From positions 93,795 through 157,794 of the forward strand of contig CAMFDJ010000003.1 of assembly GCA_945949085.1 (NCBI GenBank): a DNA stretch of 64,000 bases, written 5' to 3'. Of this stretch, positions 9,576 to 18,109 are shown piece by piece. Every line of letters begins with the position of its first letter. The stretch's first letter is position 1. Source of the DNA: an uncultured Lachnospiraceae bacterium (GTDB lineage: Bacteria > Bacillota > Clostridia > Lachnospirales > Lachnospiraceae). The notes under the pieces were generated by a model. The model saw only the letters and a list, made by a program, of their open reading frames with translations, had not been told where the DNA came from and searched no databases. The position numbers were made by a program, and so were the translations under genes.

Positions 9576-10973
9576 TCATTCAGCATCCCCATCTAAAACC
9601 ATTGCAATGCAATGTGCGAGTGGCGGCAGCGCGTTTCTTGCCTCTTCCTCTGTATTGGTCTGTGCACCGAGTTCAATCAAAAGACTTCTCGGTCTGTAGT
9701 GCATATTGTAACGCAATCCCTTCAGATAGATCTTTCTGGCAAGTCCCGGATAGTACTCCATCATTTTTGTCTGCAGTTGAAAGGAAAATGCCAGATTGCC
9801 TGCCCTGTTCTCATTTTTCAGGTAGGCGATCTCTCCGATTTTCCTGGTGCGGGAGAGACCGTTGAACAGCATAACCTGTGCCGTCTTTTTTCCATTCAGA
9901 TCCGTGACCAGATGTGTGCCATCATCCACGCCGTCTCTGTGCAGATCAATGATCACTTCTATGGATGGATTATCACGAAGTACCTGTTCCAGTCCTGCTA
10001 CCGCCTCACCGTAAGCATAATCCCTGCTCTTCACATCATACTTTCCATAATGATGCAGCACTCTGAATCCATACTCCTGCGTAAGAAGCCTTGCAAGCTC
10101 CTCTCCGGCTCCCATCACACCACTGTTTTCATCCCCTGCAATCGAGTCGGCATATCCTTCCTGTGAGTGCGTGTGATAGATCAGAATCTGTGGATTTTCG
10201 GTCTTGGAATAGTCTTCTTCCGGTTCCGGCATTTGTGTGCTTTTTTCAATCGTCAGATCCGTACGGGAAAGTCTTTCAACATCAAGCTCGGACGCATCAA
10301 TATAGGTACTTTTATCAATCACATAGAAATTTTCCAATAGCGCATCGAAGTTCTTGTAAGCCTCCAAATTTATGGTCACTGCAGGTGCCTGCGCCACTGC
10401 AAATGCATCATCCGTCTGCCCTGCTTCCGTCTGGTCTTCTTCCTTGTCTTCTGTCTGGTCTTCTGCCTGTTCTTCTGACATCTGCTGCTCTTCCCTGTCT
10501 TCTGTCTGGTCTTCTGCCTGTTCTTCTTCCGCCCGATCTTCTTCCGTCTGTTCTCCGTCTTCGCTCTGCTTTTGTAACTGATTGTCAGAGACGCGCCCCT
10601 GCGCATTCCTGTTTTCCTGCTCCATCTGACGTTTCAGCTCATCCTGCCTGTTTTGTTCTTTTCCCTGCTCCGGCTTTTGAGCCTCCTGCCACGCCAAAAG
10701 ATTCTCCAGCGTCTCCATATCCTCCGTCAGGATCTGATATCCCTGTACTTGACTGCCATACACGGTAAGCGGCAACGTTACCTGTATTCCCATTTCCACC
10801 ATGTAACTCCTTGCCGGCCGGTCTCCTTCCTGCAGATAGGTAATGAGAGGAAGCTGCAAATGCATCATCAAAAGCCTGCTGTCTGCCATAGAAAAGAAAA
10901 AGAACAGGTATCCTGCCATTGTGAGCAAAATACCTATTCTCTGATAAAGCATCCTTCTTTTCCATCGGTACAT
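9576..10973 (-). CDS. spoIIP: Stage II sporulation protein P (SpoIIP), amidase/endopeptidase
   Basis: SpoIIP degrades septal peptidoglycan during engulfment, together with SpoIID and SpoIIM. The protein has an N-terminal membrane anchor (about residues 13-29). A C-terminal SpoIIP catalytic domain follows, with ILIYHTHSQEGYAD, EVIIDLHRDGVDD and a final SLLIELGAQTNTEEEA. The His and Glu zinc ligands of the amidase fold are present. A Glu/Gln/Asp-rich linker of about 90 residues (bases 10400-10680), with the repeat EEQAEDQTED, joins the two halves. The start has GGAGAGAGG upstream. A sigma-E-like promoter lies at 11002-11031. Confidence 0.93.
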   Translation of the reverse strand: MYRWKRRMLYQRIGILLTMAGYLFFFFSMADSRLLMMHLQLPLITYLQEGDRPARSYMVEMGIQVTLPLTVYGSQVQGYQILTEDMETLENLLAWQEAQKPEQGKEQNRQDELKRQMEQENRNAQGRVSDNQLQKQSEDGEQTEEDRAEEEQAEDQTEDREEQQMSEEQAEDQTEDKEEDQTEAGQTDDAFAVAQAPAVTINLEAYKNFDALLENFYVIDKSTYIDASELDVERLSRTDLTIEKSTQMPEPEEDYSKTENPQILIYHTHSQEGYADSIAGDENSGVMGAGEELARLLTQEYGFRVLHHYGKYDVKSRDYAYGEAVAGLEQVLRDNPSIEVIIDLHRDGVDDGTHLVTDLNGKKTAQVMLFNGLSRTRKIGEIAYLKNENRAGNLAFSFQLQTKMMEYYPGLARKIYLKGLRYNMHYRPRSLLIELGAQTNTEEEARNALPPLAHCIAMVLDGDAE

Positions 10974-11001
10974 AGCTGTCCACCTCTCTCCACATATTCA
11001 T

Positions 11002-11031
11002 AGTGTATGCGGAAATAGACAGCCGTATGAA
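11002..11031 (-). promoter_or_regulatory. Sigma-E-like promoter of spoIIP
   Basis: On the minus strand TTCATAC (11025-11031) is followed after 15 bases by CATACACT (11002-11009). The latter fits the sigma-E -10 consensus CATACAnT. It lies about 30 bases before the spoIIP start, which agrees with the known mother-cell timing of that gene. Confidence 0.5.
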
Positions 11032-11097
11032 TCGTTGTACACTCGGGTCCATCTCGAATCCGCTATCGCTTCTTCTCGATGGAAGACACTCGGCAAA

Positions 11098-11181
11098 TAC
11101 GAGCATTTTCACAAGTGAAAGCTCGTGCCTGCCTCGCTAAAACCAAATGCTCGCTTCGCTCGCGCTCATTTTCCTTCCTCG
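11098..11181. repeat. GCGAAGC-hairpin repeat, copy A
   Basis: The gap between spoIIP and the rpsT terminator holds two hairpins. One is CGAGC..TTTCAC-AA-GTGAAA-GCTCG (11099-11124). The other is AAATG..CATTT around the compact GAGCGAAGCGAG core (minus strand). The block 11147-11178 matches 51784-51815 at 30 of 32 positions, so this is a dispersed element, not random sequence. Confidence 0.65.
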
Positions 11182-11184
11182 CTA

Positions 11185-11219
11185 CAAAAAAGCATCGGGG
11201 ATGACGGGACCCCGATGCT
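11185..11219 (-). terminator. Terminator after rpsT
   Basis: On the minus strand, GCATCGGGG (11219-11211) and CCCCGATGC (11200-11192) form a nine-pair stem, followed by a T-run at 11191-11186. It lies 34 bases past the rpsT stop. Confidence 0.9.
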
Positions 11220-11252
11220 TTCCATGTTGATACTACTTTAAATTTTCTATTC

Positions 11253-11516
11253 TTATGCCATCTTGTTTACAGCTTTTGTTAAACGAGAAACTTTTCTGGA
11301 AGAAGTATTCTTATGATAAACGCCTTTTGAAGTAGCTTTATCAATAGTAGCTGTAGCTTCTGTTAAAGCCTTAGCTGCTGCTTCCTTATCGTTTGCATCG
11401 ATTGCTGCATAAACTTTTTTCACGGCTGTCTTTACGCCTGATTTGATTGCTTTGTTTCTTTCGGTTCTAACCTTTGTAACCAAAACTCTCTTTTTTGCAG
11501 ATTTGATGTTAGCCAA
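11253..11516 (-). CDS. rpsT: 30S ribosomal protein S20
   Basis: S20 is a helical protein of the 30S subunit body that binds 16S rRNA helices early in assembly. The sequence begins with the invariant ANIKSAKKR and has KAIKSGVKT and NTSSRKVSRLTKAVN. It starts at a TTG (11516) with GGAGGTG upstream. The longer frame from 11546 is rejected because S20 always begins at (M)ANIKSAKK. Length is 87 residues. It is a single-gene transcript with its own promoter and terminator, divergent from gpr. Confidence 0.96.
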   Translation of the reverse strand: MANIKSAKKRVLVTKVRTERNKAIKSGVKTAVKKVYAAIDANDKEAAAKALTEATATIDKATSKGVYHKNTSSRKVSRLTKAVNKMA

Positions 11517-11609
11517 GATCCACACCTCCCATGTAATGTTGTACAATTTGTTCTTTGTCGTGTCACATTACGCCGGACACGGACAGTCTAATGTAAACAC
11601 ACGCATATT

Positions 11610-11638
11610 ATAATAGGTTGTTTCTTCGTTTTTGTCAA
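11610..11638 (-). promoter_or_regulatory. Sigma-A promoter of rpsT
   Basis: On the minus strand TTGACA (11638-11633) and TATTAT (11615-11610) are separated by 17 bases. The leader to the TTG start is about 90 bases. It contains an inverted repeat ACATTA..TAATGT that could take part in autoregulation; that last point is only inference. Confidence 0.75.
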
Positions 11639-11659
11639 TACTTTTTTCCACATTCTTTT

Positions 11660-11688
11660 GTATATTATTGCAGATAATTCACATACTG
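11660..11688 (+). promoter_or_regulatory. Sigma-G-like promoter of gpr
   Basis: GTATA (11660-11664), 17 bases, then CATACTG (11682-11688). This resembles the forespore sigma-F/G consensus (GnATR and CATnnTA) that drives gpr in Bacillus. It is about 35 bases before the TTG start. Confidence 0.45.
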
Positions 11689-11722
11689 ATATAGAAAATC
11701 CGATGATCAGGAAGGAACGAAC

Positions 11723-12637
11723 TTGCAGACACAATCCATTCGAACCGATCTGGCTGTAGAAGCCCATGAAACCATGCTAAACTCCTCTGCACTGCCGGGA
11801 AGCGGCATCCACGGTGTAGAAGTCACAGAGAAGTACCACAAACACAGCAAAACACATATTACAAGCGTTACCATCAGTACCAAAAACGGGGCACGTGCCA
11901 TAGGAAAACCAATGGGGCATTATATTACCATGGAAGCACCGGAGATGGCACAGCCTGATGAAAGCTATCACCGGGCAATTGCCACCGAGCTTTCCCATCA
12001 GCTGAAGGAGCTGATTCCGCAGCTTGCAGGCGAACTTTCCATCCTTGTGGTCGGTCTCGGCAACCGGGACGTAACAGCCGACGCACTCGGTCCTGCCGTT
12101 ATAGACAATCTCTGCATTACCAGACATATCATCCGCGAATACGGAAAAGCTGCCTATCGCAAAGAGAAAATGCACTTAGTCAGCAGCCTTACCCCCGGTG
12201 TCATGGCAAAAAACGGTATGGAGACAGCTGAAATCATCAAAGGTGTGATCACACAGACTTCTCCCGATCTGATGGTCGTGATCGACGCGCTCGCCGCAAG
12301 GAGCACCAAAAGGCTTAACACAACAATTCAGCTGACAGATACCGGCATTCTCCCCGGCTCCGGGGTCGGCAATCACCGCGTTGGTCTGACACAGGAAACC
12401 CTCGGCATTCCCGTCATTGCAATCGGTGTTCCCACCGTAGTCGACGCCGCCACCATTGTCCGAAGTGCTCTTGAAAGCATGGAAAAAGGAGCGGATTATA
12501 TCGACTACGACAATGCCAGTGTACAACAAACCCTGCAGCAGCTCAACAATATGTTTGTCACCAACAAGGATATTGATGAAACGATTAAAAGGCTCAGCTT
12601 TACCATCTCGGAAGCACTCAATATTGCATTTGCATAA
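11723..12637 (+). CDS. gpr: GPR germination protease
   Basis: GPR is the endopeptidase that degrades small acid-soluble spore proteins when spores germinate; it is made as a zymogen in the forespore. The sequence starts near IRTDLAVEAHE and carries IGKPMGHYITMEAP, VVGLGNRDVTADALGP, SSLTPGVMAKNGMETAEI and VVIDALAARSTKRLNTTIQ. These are hallmarks of peptidase family A25, including the Asp residues of the active site. The TTG start at 11723 follows AGGAAGGA. At 304 residues it is slightly shorter than the Bacillus enzyme (about 370). Confidence 0.96.
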   Translation: MQTQSIRTDLAVEAHETMLNSSALPGSGIHGVEVTEKYHKHSKTHITSVTISTKNGARAIGKPMGHYITMEAPEMAQPDESYHRAIATELSHQLKELIPQLAGELSILVVGLGNRDVTADALGPAVIDNLCITRHIIREYGKAAYRKEKMHLVSSLTPGVMAKNGMETAEIIKGVITQTSPDLMVVIDALAARSTKRLNTTIQLTDTGILPGSGVGNHRVGLTQETLGIPVIAIGVPTVVDAATIVRSALESMEKGADYIDYDNASVQQTLQQLNNMFVTNKDIDETIKRLSFTISEALNIAFA

Positions 12638-12690
12638 ACCCTATGCATCCTTTTCGCACGCATTTTCTGACAGTCTGACAGGTTCAGAAA

Positions 12691-13533
12691 TCAATGGTGT
12701 CCGCCACCGCCTCCATGAGAGTGTCCGCCGCTGGAGGTGTGATGCCCGCCGCCACCGGAATGTCCCCCCGATGAGGAAGATTCAATTCTTCTGGTCGTGA
12801 CATGCTTTGTCACGAATGTATCCTTTTGTTCCCTCAGGTTTGAGGCTCCTTTGACCACATAAGTCTGTGCCGTCGTTGTCTTTTTGGTCTTGGTAGCAGC
12901 CAGATTGATCATCAGGTAAAAGCCTGTCACAATGGCAGCGATCACAAAAATCGTAACCCCTGTCAGCATATATCTACCGAATTTACCAACCGACATATCC
13001 TCATAAATGTCATTGACATAACGGGTATATGCCTGATACGGATTGTCATTTACCACCGCAAAAACATCCTCAAGAACATCATTGATCATGGCGGAAGAAT
13101 ATCGATCCTCCACTCTGCCTGACGTACTCATCCAGGTATCTCCGTTATAATCGCCGTAGCTATACCAGTTGTCCACTAAAAGCACTCCGTCTCCCCATGG
13201 TGCATCAAACCCGAATTGATAGTCATCATAGAAATCATCCGCATAGTTCATCAGCGCATACATATCATTTCCAACCGGCTCATTCAGCGTTACCAGCACG
13301 ATATCGCATCCAATCTGCTGCTCCCGCTGCGTAATCAGCTGTCTGAGAGACTCCTCCTCCTCGTCAGTCAGGAGCTCCCCGTAATCAAACACTCTCTCCT
13401 CCGTCTTGCAGGATGTATTGGTCCTTGTATACGATTTGCTGTTTCCCTTCACAAAGAAAAGTACTCCGTAAACAGCTAGCATACATGCAAGTATGATAAA
13501 TAACACTCTAAATCTTTTCAAATAATTCTTCAT
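12691..13533 (-). CDS. TPM-domain membrane protein with His/Gly-rich tail
   Basis: One N-terminal membrane segment (about residues 8-27) precedes a TPM (YgcG/DUF477-type) domain: VFDYGELLTDEEEESLRQL, IGCDIVLVTL, DGVLLVDN and a YVNDIYEDM end. A second membrane segment follows (about residues 193-210). The last 30 residues are Ser/Gly/His-rich (GGHSGGGG, HHTSSGGHSHGGGG) and could bind metal. TPM domains are found in acid phosphatases and in proteins linked to photosystem or membrane repair; the role here is unknown. It begins one base after the stop of the zinc-ribbon gene, so the two are coupled. Confidence 0.8.
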   Translation of the reverse strand: MKNYLKRFRVLFIILACMLAVYGVLFFVKGNSKSYTRTNTSCKTEERVFDYGELLTDEEEESLRQLITQREQQIGCDIVLVTLNEPVGNDMYALMNYADDFYDDYQFGFDAPWGDGVLLVDNWYSYGDYNGDTWMSTSGRVEDRYSSAMINDVLEDVFAVVNDNPYQAYTRYVNDIYEDMSVGKFGRYMLTGVTIFVIAAIVTGFYLMINLAATKTKKTTTAQTYVVKGASNLREQKDTFVTKHVTTRRIESSSSGGHSGGGGHHTSSGGHSHGGGGGHH

Positions 13534-13534
13534 A

Positions 13535-14518
13535 TCACAGTACCCCCAGAATCAGATTGAACAGTCCGCCTGCTGCCAGCACCCCCAAAAATACGGTAGC
13601 CACATACCCAAACACCTTTGCCTTGGAGATGGGGGGATTACCGGTCATCTTACCGGTCTGCCCATTGATATAGAAGGGATAAGTCTGCCCCTTATAGGTG
13701 TATGTATAGCTCCAGACCGGCAAAAGCGCATAATTTGTCTGCGTCCGGTCAAGGTTTAAATCCTGTCTTTTTTCCGTAACAGCCGTATAATCTGTCAGCG
13801 TCTCATCCATCAGTGCCTCCGCATCCTTCTTTGCCTTGGCGCGGGCGCGCGTCTCAAGCTCCTCTGCTGACATATTATTTTTCTCAGCCAGAAAGCCCGA
13901 CATATATTTTGTCTGAAAATCTGCCAGTGCCGCATAATCATACGGTTCCATCAGATCCATCATCTCATCATTCATGGCAATGGAAGCATCCACCGGAATT
14001 TTCTCAAAATCCACATCCATATCACGATAAATATCATATATGGAAGTCTCCGTATACTCCGTATTTCCATTCCGCCATGTCCGCACCTTTTTCCCCTGTG
14101 CATTCAGCTGATACCGGCATGCATAATCATACATGAAAAACGGCACATAGCTGCCTTCCATTTCAGACATTTTGGCTTCTGACAGAAAGTCATCCGGCAG
14201 GAACGGTTTCTTGCCGAATTCTTTTTTGATCAGCTCCTGCGCCCCCTTCTTGCCAAGCTTGAACGGCAGGATCAGATGCGGCTCATAATTACCGCTTGTA
14301 CGCTCCTCAAAAATGACATAGGATCCGCAATGTTCACATTTCACGGCTGATTTGTAATCCCCTGCATGCAGCTCACCGCCACAGTTGATACAGAAGTTCA
14401 TGCCTTCTCCCGCCGCAATCTCTTCACTGTCGATACTGTCACAGTAGGGGCAGTACATTGCCTGCTTTTCCGGAGAAAAAACGGCATTTGCTCCACAGTT
14501 TTTACATCTGAAAATCAT
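13535..14518 (-). CDS. Zinc-ribbon protein with C-terminal membrane anchor (TFIIB-type zinc ribbon)
   Basis: Two tandem zinc ribbons open the protein: CKNCGANAVF..CPYCDS, then CINCGGEL..CEHCGSY. A middle region of about 200 residues follows (ILPFKLGKKGAQELIKKEF, FFMYDYACRYQL, ALLPVWSYTYTYKGQTYPF). A single membrane helix closes it (about residues 304-324). This arrangement is common in clostridia next to TPM-domain genes; its function is unknown. It may help place or fold its membrane partner, but that is inference from the pairing only. Confidence 0.75.
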   Translation of the reverse strand: MIFRCKNCGANAVFSPEKQAMYCPYCDSIDSEEIAAGEGMNFCINCGGELHAGDYKSAVKCEHCGSYVIFEERTSGNYEPHLILPFKLGKKGAQELIKKEFGKKPFLPDDFLSEAKMSEMEGSYVPFFMYDYACRYQLNAQGKKVRTWRNGNTEYTETSIYDIYRDMDVDFEKIPVDASIAMNDEMMDLMEPYDYAALADFQTKYMSGFLAEKNNMSAEELETRARAKAKKDAEALMDETLTDYTAVTEKRQDLNLDRTQTNYALLPVWSYTYTYKGQTYPFYINGQTGKMTGNPPISKAKVFGYVATVFLGVLAAGGLFNLILGVL

Positions 14519-14717
14519 TTTTCCACGACTCCCTTCTCACACCCGGGATTCTTTCCCTTTTATTTATGAATGATGAATGTGTATCAACAAAATGTTCTAT
14601 CCTTTTAAATTGTAACGTATTTCGCCTATTTTTTCCACGATAAAATACAAATCAGACTTTTTCTTTCCTTTTTCCGTATTTGTATGCCGAAACGTGCATA
14701 AATATTCCATTCCTTTC

Positions 14718-14746
14718 TTGTATTACCGGCTTTGTTCTGCTATACT
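14718..14746 (+). promoter_or_regulatory. Sigma-A-type promoter of the amino-acid ABC operon
   Basis: TTGTAT (14718-14723), 17 bases, TATACT (14741-14746). It gives a leader of about 55 bases to the binding-protein ATG, which is preceded by GAGGAGG. Confidence 0.55.
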
Positions 14747-14807
14747 ATTTGGCGACATAGAGTCTATCAAGGTTCTATGATCAGAAAGATCAGAGGAGGA
14801 GAAAGTT

Positions 14808-15605
14808 ATGAAAAGAAGCAAAAAAATCACAGCACTGGCACTTACTGCTGTCATGACAGTAGCACTGACGGCATGTGGTTCCAAAGCAATCCCAAACACA
14901 GTCAATTCCATTGATGATCTGCCCGGCAAAACTATCGGCGTACAGCTTGGTACAACAGGCGACATCTATGCGAGCGATTATGAGAGCGAAGGTTCCACCA
15001 TCGAGCGTTACAACAAAGGAAATGACGCCATTCAGGCATTAAAGCAGGGAAAGATTGACTGCGTGATCATCGATGAGCAGCCCGCCAAAGCATTTGTAGA
15101 AAAGAATGCTGACCTTACCATTCTGGATGAGGAATTTGCCATTGAAGAATATGCAATGTGCGTTTCCAAAGACAAAAAGGATCTGACAGAGGCTATCAAC
15201 GGAGCCCTTGTAGAGCTGAAATCCGAGGGCACGCTCGATCAGATCATTGCCAACTATATCGGCGACGATACAAAGGGAACCTGCCCATACGTTTCTCCCG
15301 AGAACGTTGACCGTTCCAAGGGCAAGCTGATCATGGCTACCAATGCTGCTTTTGAGCCATACGAGTTCTATGATCAGAATGAGATCGTCGGTATCGATGC
15401 AGAGATGGCACAGGCAGTATGCGACAAGCTTGGTTATGAGCTCGTGATCGAGGATATGGAATTCGATTCCATCATCAATGCCGTTCAGTCCGGCAAAGCA
15501 GATGTCGGTGTTGCCGGCATGACCGTTACAGAAGACCGTTTAAAGAGCATTGACTTTACAGACAGCTACACAACAGCTACTCAGGTCATTGTTGTCAGAA
15601 AATAA
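14808..15605 (+). CDS. Amino-acid ABC transporter substrate-binding lipoprotein, circularly permuted
   Basis: The signal peptide ends in the lipobox LTAC (Cys about residue 22). The two halves of an SBP_bac_3 domain are in swapped order. First comes the usually C-terminal half (SIDDLPGKTIGVQLGTTGD, CVIIDEQPAKAF, a final GTLDQIIANYIGD). It is followed by the usually N-terminal half (LIMATNAAFEPYEFYD, GIDAEMAQAVCDKLGY, GVAGMTVTEDRLKSIDFTD), ending at TQVIVVRK. A linker DDTKGTCPYVSPENVDRSKG joins the old ends. All ligand-lobe elements appear once, so this is a permutation, not a duplication. The downstream permease and ATPase are of polar amino-acid (GlnPQ) type. Confidence 0.9.
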   Translation: MKRSKKITALALTAVMTVALTACGSKAIPNTVNSIDDLPGKTIGVQLGTTGDIYASDYESEGSTIERYNKGNDAIQALKQGKIDCVIIDEQPAKAFVEKNADLTILDEEFAIEEYAMCVSKDKKDLTEAINGALVELKSEGTLDQIIANYIGDDTKGTCPYVSPENVDRSKGKLIMATNAAFEPYEFYDQNEIVGIDAEMAQAVCDKLGYELVIEDMEFDSIINAVQSGKADVGVAGMTVTEDRLKSIDFTDSYTTATQVIVVRK

Positions 15606-15617
15606 TAGGAAAATTCC

Positions 15618-16307
15618 ATGAATGATTTTATCTTAAGCTTTGAAAATAATTTTATCACCGATAACAGATATCTGTATCTGGTTCAGGGACTTGGTACCAC
15701 ACTTTTGATCACACTCTTTGCAGCGATCCTTGGTATCCTGCTTGGTTTCCTGGTTGCGATCGTGCGGTCCACCTATGACAAAACCGGCAAGCTCAAATTT
15801 GTCAATGCGATCTGCAATGTTTATCTGACCGTGATACGTGGCACACCTGCCATGGTACAGCTCCTGATCATGTATTATGTCATTTTTGCTTCGACAAGCA
15901 TGAGCAAGATTGTGGTTGCGATTCTTTCCTTCGGCATCAATTCCGGTGCCTATGTGGCCGAGATTGTGCGTTCCGGTATCATGTCCATCGACAACGGGCA
16001 GTTTGAGGCAGGTCGAAGCCTTGGCTTTTCCTACCCGGAGACAATGTACTATATCATTATGCCACAGGCATTTAAAAATGTTCTGCCGGCACTTGCCAAC
16101 GAATTTATCGTACTCTTAAAAGAAACTTCCATCTGCGGTTACATCGGTCTGATGGATCTGACAAGGGGCGGCGACATCATCAGAAGTCGTACGTACGAAG
16201 CCTTCATGCCACTGATCGCTGTTGCAATCATATATTTGATTCTGGTTATGATCATGACGCACTTTGTGAAGCTACTGGAGAGGAGGCTGAGAAGCAGTGA
16301 GCGATAA
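15618..16307 (+). CDS. Amino-acid ABC transporter permease
   Basis: A HisM/GlnP-type membrane permease. It has a first helix [19 protein letters not shown], the family motif [12 protein letters not shown] and an EAA-loop [22 protein letters not shown] that docks to the ATPase. The C-terminal helix is followed by [10 protein letters not shown]. About five membrane segments are visible in 229 residues, a normal size. It starts 12 bases after the binding-protein stop and overlaps the ATPase gene by 11 bases. Confidence 0.95.
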   Translation: MNDFILSFENNFITDNRYLYLVQGLGTTLLITLFAAILGILLGFLVAIVRSTYDKTGKLKFVNAICNVYLTVIRGTPAMVQLLIMYYVIFASTSMSKIVVAILSFGINSGAYVAEIVRSGIMSIDNGQFEAGRSLGFSYPETMYYIIMPQAFKNVLPALANEFIVLLKETSICGYIGLMDLTRGGDIIRSRTYEAFMPLIAVAIIYLILVMIMTHFVKLLERRLRSSER

Positions 16308-17034
16308 TACATTATTTGAAATCAAAGGTCTCTGTAAATCCTTTGGCAGCGGACTTGTTTTGGATCATATCGATACAGAGATCAAAACAGGTGAAGTTGT
16401 TGTCATCATCGGCCCTTCCGGCAGCGGAAAATCGACGTTCCTGCGTTCTCTGAATCTCCTGGAGATGCCTACAGACGGCACCATCACCTTTGAGGGACAA
16501 AATATTACAGACAAAAAGTTAAATCTTGATAAATACCGTCAGAAAATCGGCATGGTATTCCAGCACTTTAATCTGTTTCCTCATATGACGATTCTGCGGA
16601 ATCTGACAATCGGTCCGATCAAGCTTCTGGGTATGTCTCAGAAGGAAGCGGAAAAGATGGCTATGCAGTATCTGGAGCGCGTCGGGCTTCCCGACAAGGC
16701 ATCTGCCTATCCGAGTCAGTTATCGGGCGGACAAAAGCAGCGTATCGCCATCGTGCGTTCCCTTTGCATGAACCCTGATGTCATGTTGTTTGATGAACCT
16801 ACTTCTGCACTCGATCCGGAGATGGTCGGTGAAGTTCTGGAGGTTATGAAGGATCTGGCAAAGGGCGGCATGACAATGCTCATCGTCACACATGAGATGG
16901 GCTTTGCAAGAGAAGTGGCAAGTCGCGTCATGTTTATTGATGACGGCAGGATTGTCGAGGATAACACCCCGCAGCAGATATTCGATCATCCACAAAGCGA
17001 ACGATTGAAATCATTTTTGGCTAAGATCATATAA
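16297..17034 (+). CDS. Amino-acid ABC transporter ATP-binding protein
   Basis: GlnQ-type ATPase. Walker A is [11 protein letters not shown], the Q-loop [11 protein letters not shown], the signature LSGGQKQR, Walker [15 protein letters not shown], and the switch His lies in [13 protein letters not shown]. It starts at GTG 16297 with AGGAGG ten bases upstream, inside the end of the permease gene. Length is 245 residues, typical. It energises uptake for the permuted binding protein and permease encoded just before it. Confidence 0.96.
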   Translation: MSDNTLFEIKGLCKSFGSGLVLDHIDTEIKTGEVVVIIGPSGSGKSTFLRSLNLLEMPTDGTITFEGQNITDKKLNLDKYRQKIGMVFQHFNLFPHMTILRNLTIGPIKLLGMSQKEAEKMAMQYLERVGLPDKASAYPSQLSGGQKQRIAIVRSLCMNPDVMLFDEPTSALDPEMVGEVLEVMKDLAKGGMTMLIVTHEMGFAREVASRVMFIDDGRIVEDNTPQQIFDHPQSERLKSFLAKII

Positions 17035-17055
17035 AACAATCCCTGCGCAAGGGTT

Positions 17056-17092
17056 AAAAAAGCAGATTCCTTTTTCGGAATCTGCTTTTTCC
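17056..17092. terminator. Bidirectional terminator
   Basis: AAAAAGCAGATTCC and GGAATCTGCTTTTT form a perfect stem with a TTTTTC loop, with T-runs on both strands. It separates the ABC operon (plus) from the DUF6472-like gene (minus). Confidence 0.9.
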
Positions 17093-17100
17093 ATTCTATG

Positions 17101-17295
17101 CTACATCTGATGGCGCACCACCAGATATTCATTATCCAGCTGATAATAAGGACAGTCCCGCATGGAATCTGCCATAAATCTCGCCATCTCATCCTCATCC
17201 AGATTCATTTCGCAGCAATAGCACTCATAATCCTCATCGTAGACATAATTGACACAAGTATCACAGCATGACTGCGACTGTTGATTTTTACGCAT
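17101..17295 (-). CDS. Small Cys-rich protein, DUF6472-like
   Basis: A 64-residue protein with CCDTCVNYVYDEDYECYCC, then EMNLDEDEMARFM, a second Cys in DCPYYQLD and a final VVRHQM. The four or more cysteines suggest a metal site. I recognise the pattern as a conserved Lachnospiraceae small-protein family (DUF6472); no function is known. The ATG at 17295 is chosen because GGTGGTGG lies ahead of it; the longer frame would need a TTG start. Confidence 0.75.
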   Translation of the reverse strand: MRKNQQSQSCCDTCVNYVYDEDYECYCCEMNLDEDEMARFMADSMRDCPYYQLDNEYLVVRHQM

Positions 17296-17392
17296 GTATT
17301 CCACCACCGTTCTTTTCAATCGTGTTATTCAGGTTGCCTTTATCACTTTGCACATCTCTATTCGCATCGCTGAAGACCCAAAGAGGGGGCTT

Positions 17393-18109
17393 TTACTGAC
17401 ACAGATCCTTGATGACTTCCCCGGCCATGATCAGTCCCATGACAGACGGTACAAAGGATACGCTGCCCGGCACCGGTCTCTGACTTGCCACTTCTCTCTC
17501 CTGCATCATCTGTCCCGCAGGCGAAATCGCCGGCTCTTTGGAATACACCACCTTGAGCTTCCGAATACCACGCTTTTTGAGTTCCCTGCGCATAACCTTT
17601 GCAAGCGGGCAGACACTCGTCTGATAGATATCAGCCACCTCAAACTTCGTTGGATCGAGCTTATTCCCTGCGCCCATTGCACTGATGATCCTGGTCCCGG
17701 CTTGCTCTGCCTGCATGACCAGGGAAATCTTGCCTGTCACGGTATCAATCGCATCTATCACATAATCATATACGGAGAAATCAAAACTGCCTGCGTTCTC
17801 AGGCAGATAAAAGGTTTGGTGGACTGTCACCTGTGCCTGCGGATTAATGGAAAGGATTCGCTGCCTTGCTACCTCAACCTTCGGCTGCCCAACCGTTTCA
17901 TGCGTGGCAATGATCTGCCGGTTGATGTTTGTCACATCCACTTCATCTTTATCGATCAGATCCAAATGTCCGATTCCCGCTCTTGCAAGCGCCTCCACCG
18001 CGTATCCGCCGACACCACCGATACCGAACACTGCTACTCTTTTGTTATGTAAACTATTTACGGTGCTTTCCCCTAGGAGAAGCGCTGTGCGCTCATGCTG
18101 TTTTTCCAT
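17393..18109 (-). CDS. tcdA: tRNA threonylcarbamoyladenosine dehydratase TcdA
   Basis: TcdA is an E1-like ATP-dependent enzyme that dehydrates t6A to the cyclic ct6A form in tRNAs reading ANN codons. The Rossmann motif VFGIGGVGGYAVEALARAGIG, the substrate segment LIDKDEVDVTNINRQI, the VIDAIDTVTGKISL strand and the VCPLAKVMRRELKKRGI segment are typical. Length is 238 residues, about normal. It is monocistronic by spacing. Confidence 0.93.
   Translation of the reverse strand: MEKQHERTALLLGESTVNSLHNKRVAVFGIGGVGGYAVEALARAGIGHLDLIDKDEVDVTNINRQIIATHETVGQPKVEVARQRILSINPQAQVTVHQTFYLPENAGSFDFSVYDYVIDAIDTVTGKISLVMQAEQAGTRIISAMGAGNKLDPTKFEVADIYQTSVCPLAKVMRRELKKRGIRKLKVVYSKEPAISPAGQMMQEREVASQRPVPGSVSFVPSVMGLIMAGEVIKDLCQ

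Noticed and set aside
10639..11112. Minus-strand 157-codon frame
   Set aside because: It overlaps spoIIP in another frame and has repetitive, unlikely composition; a shadow.
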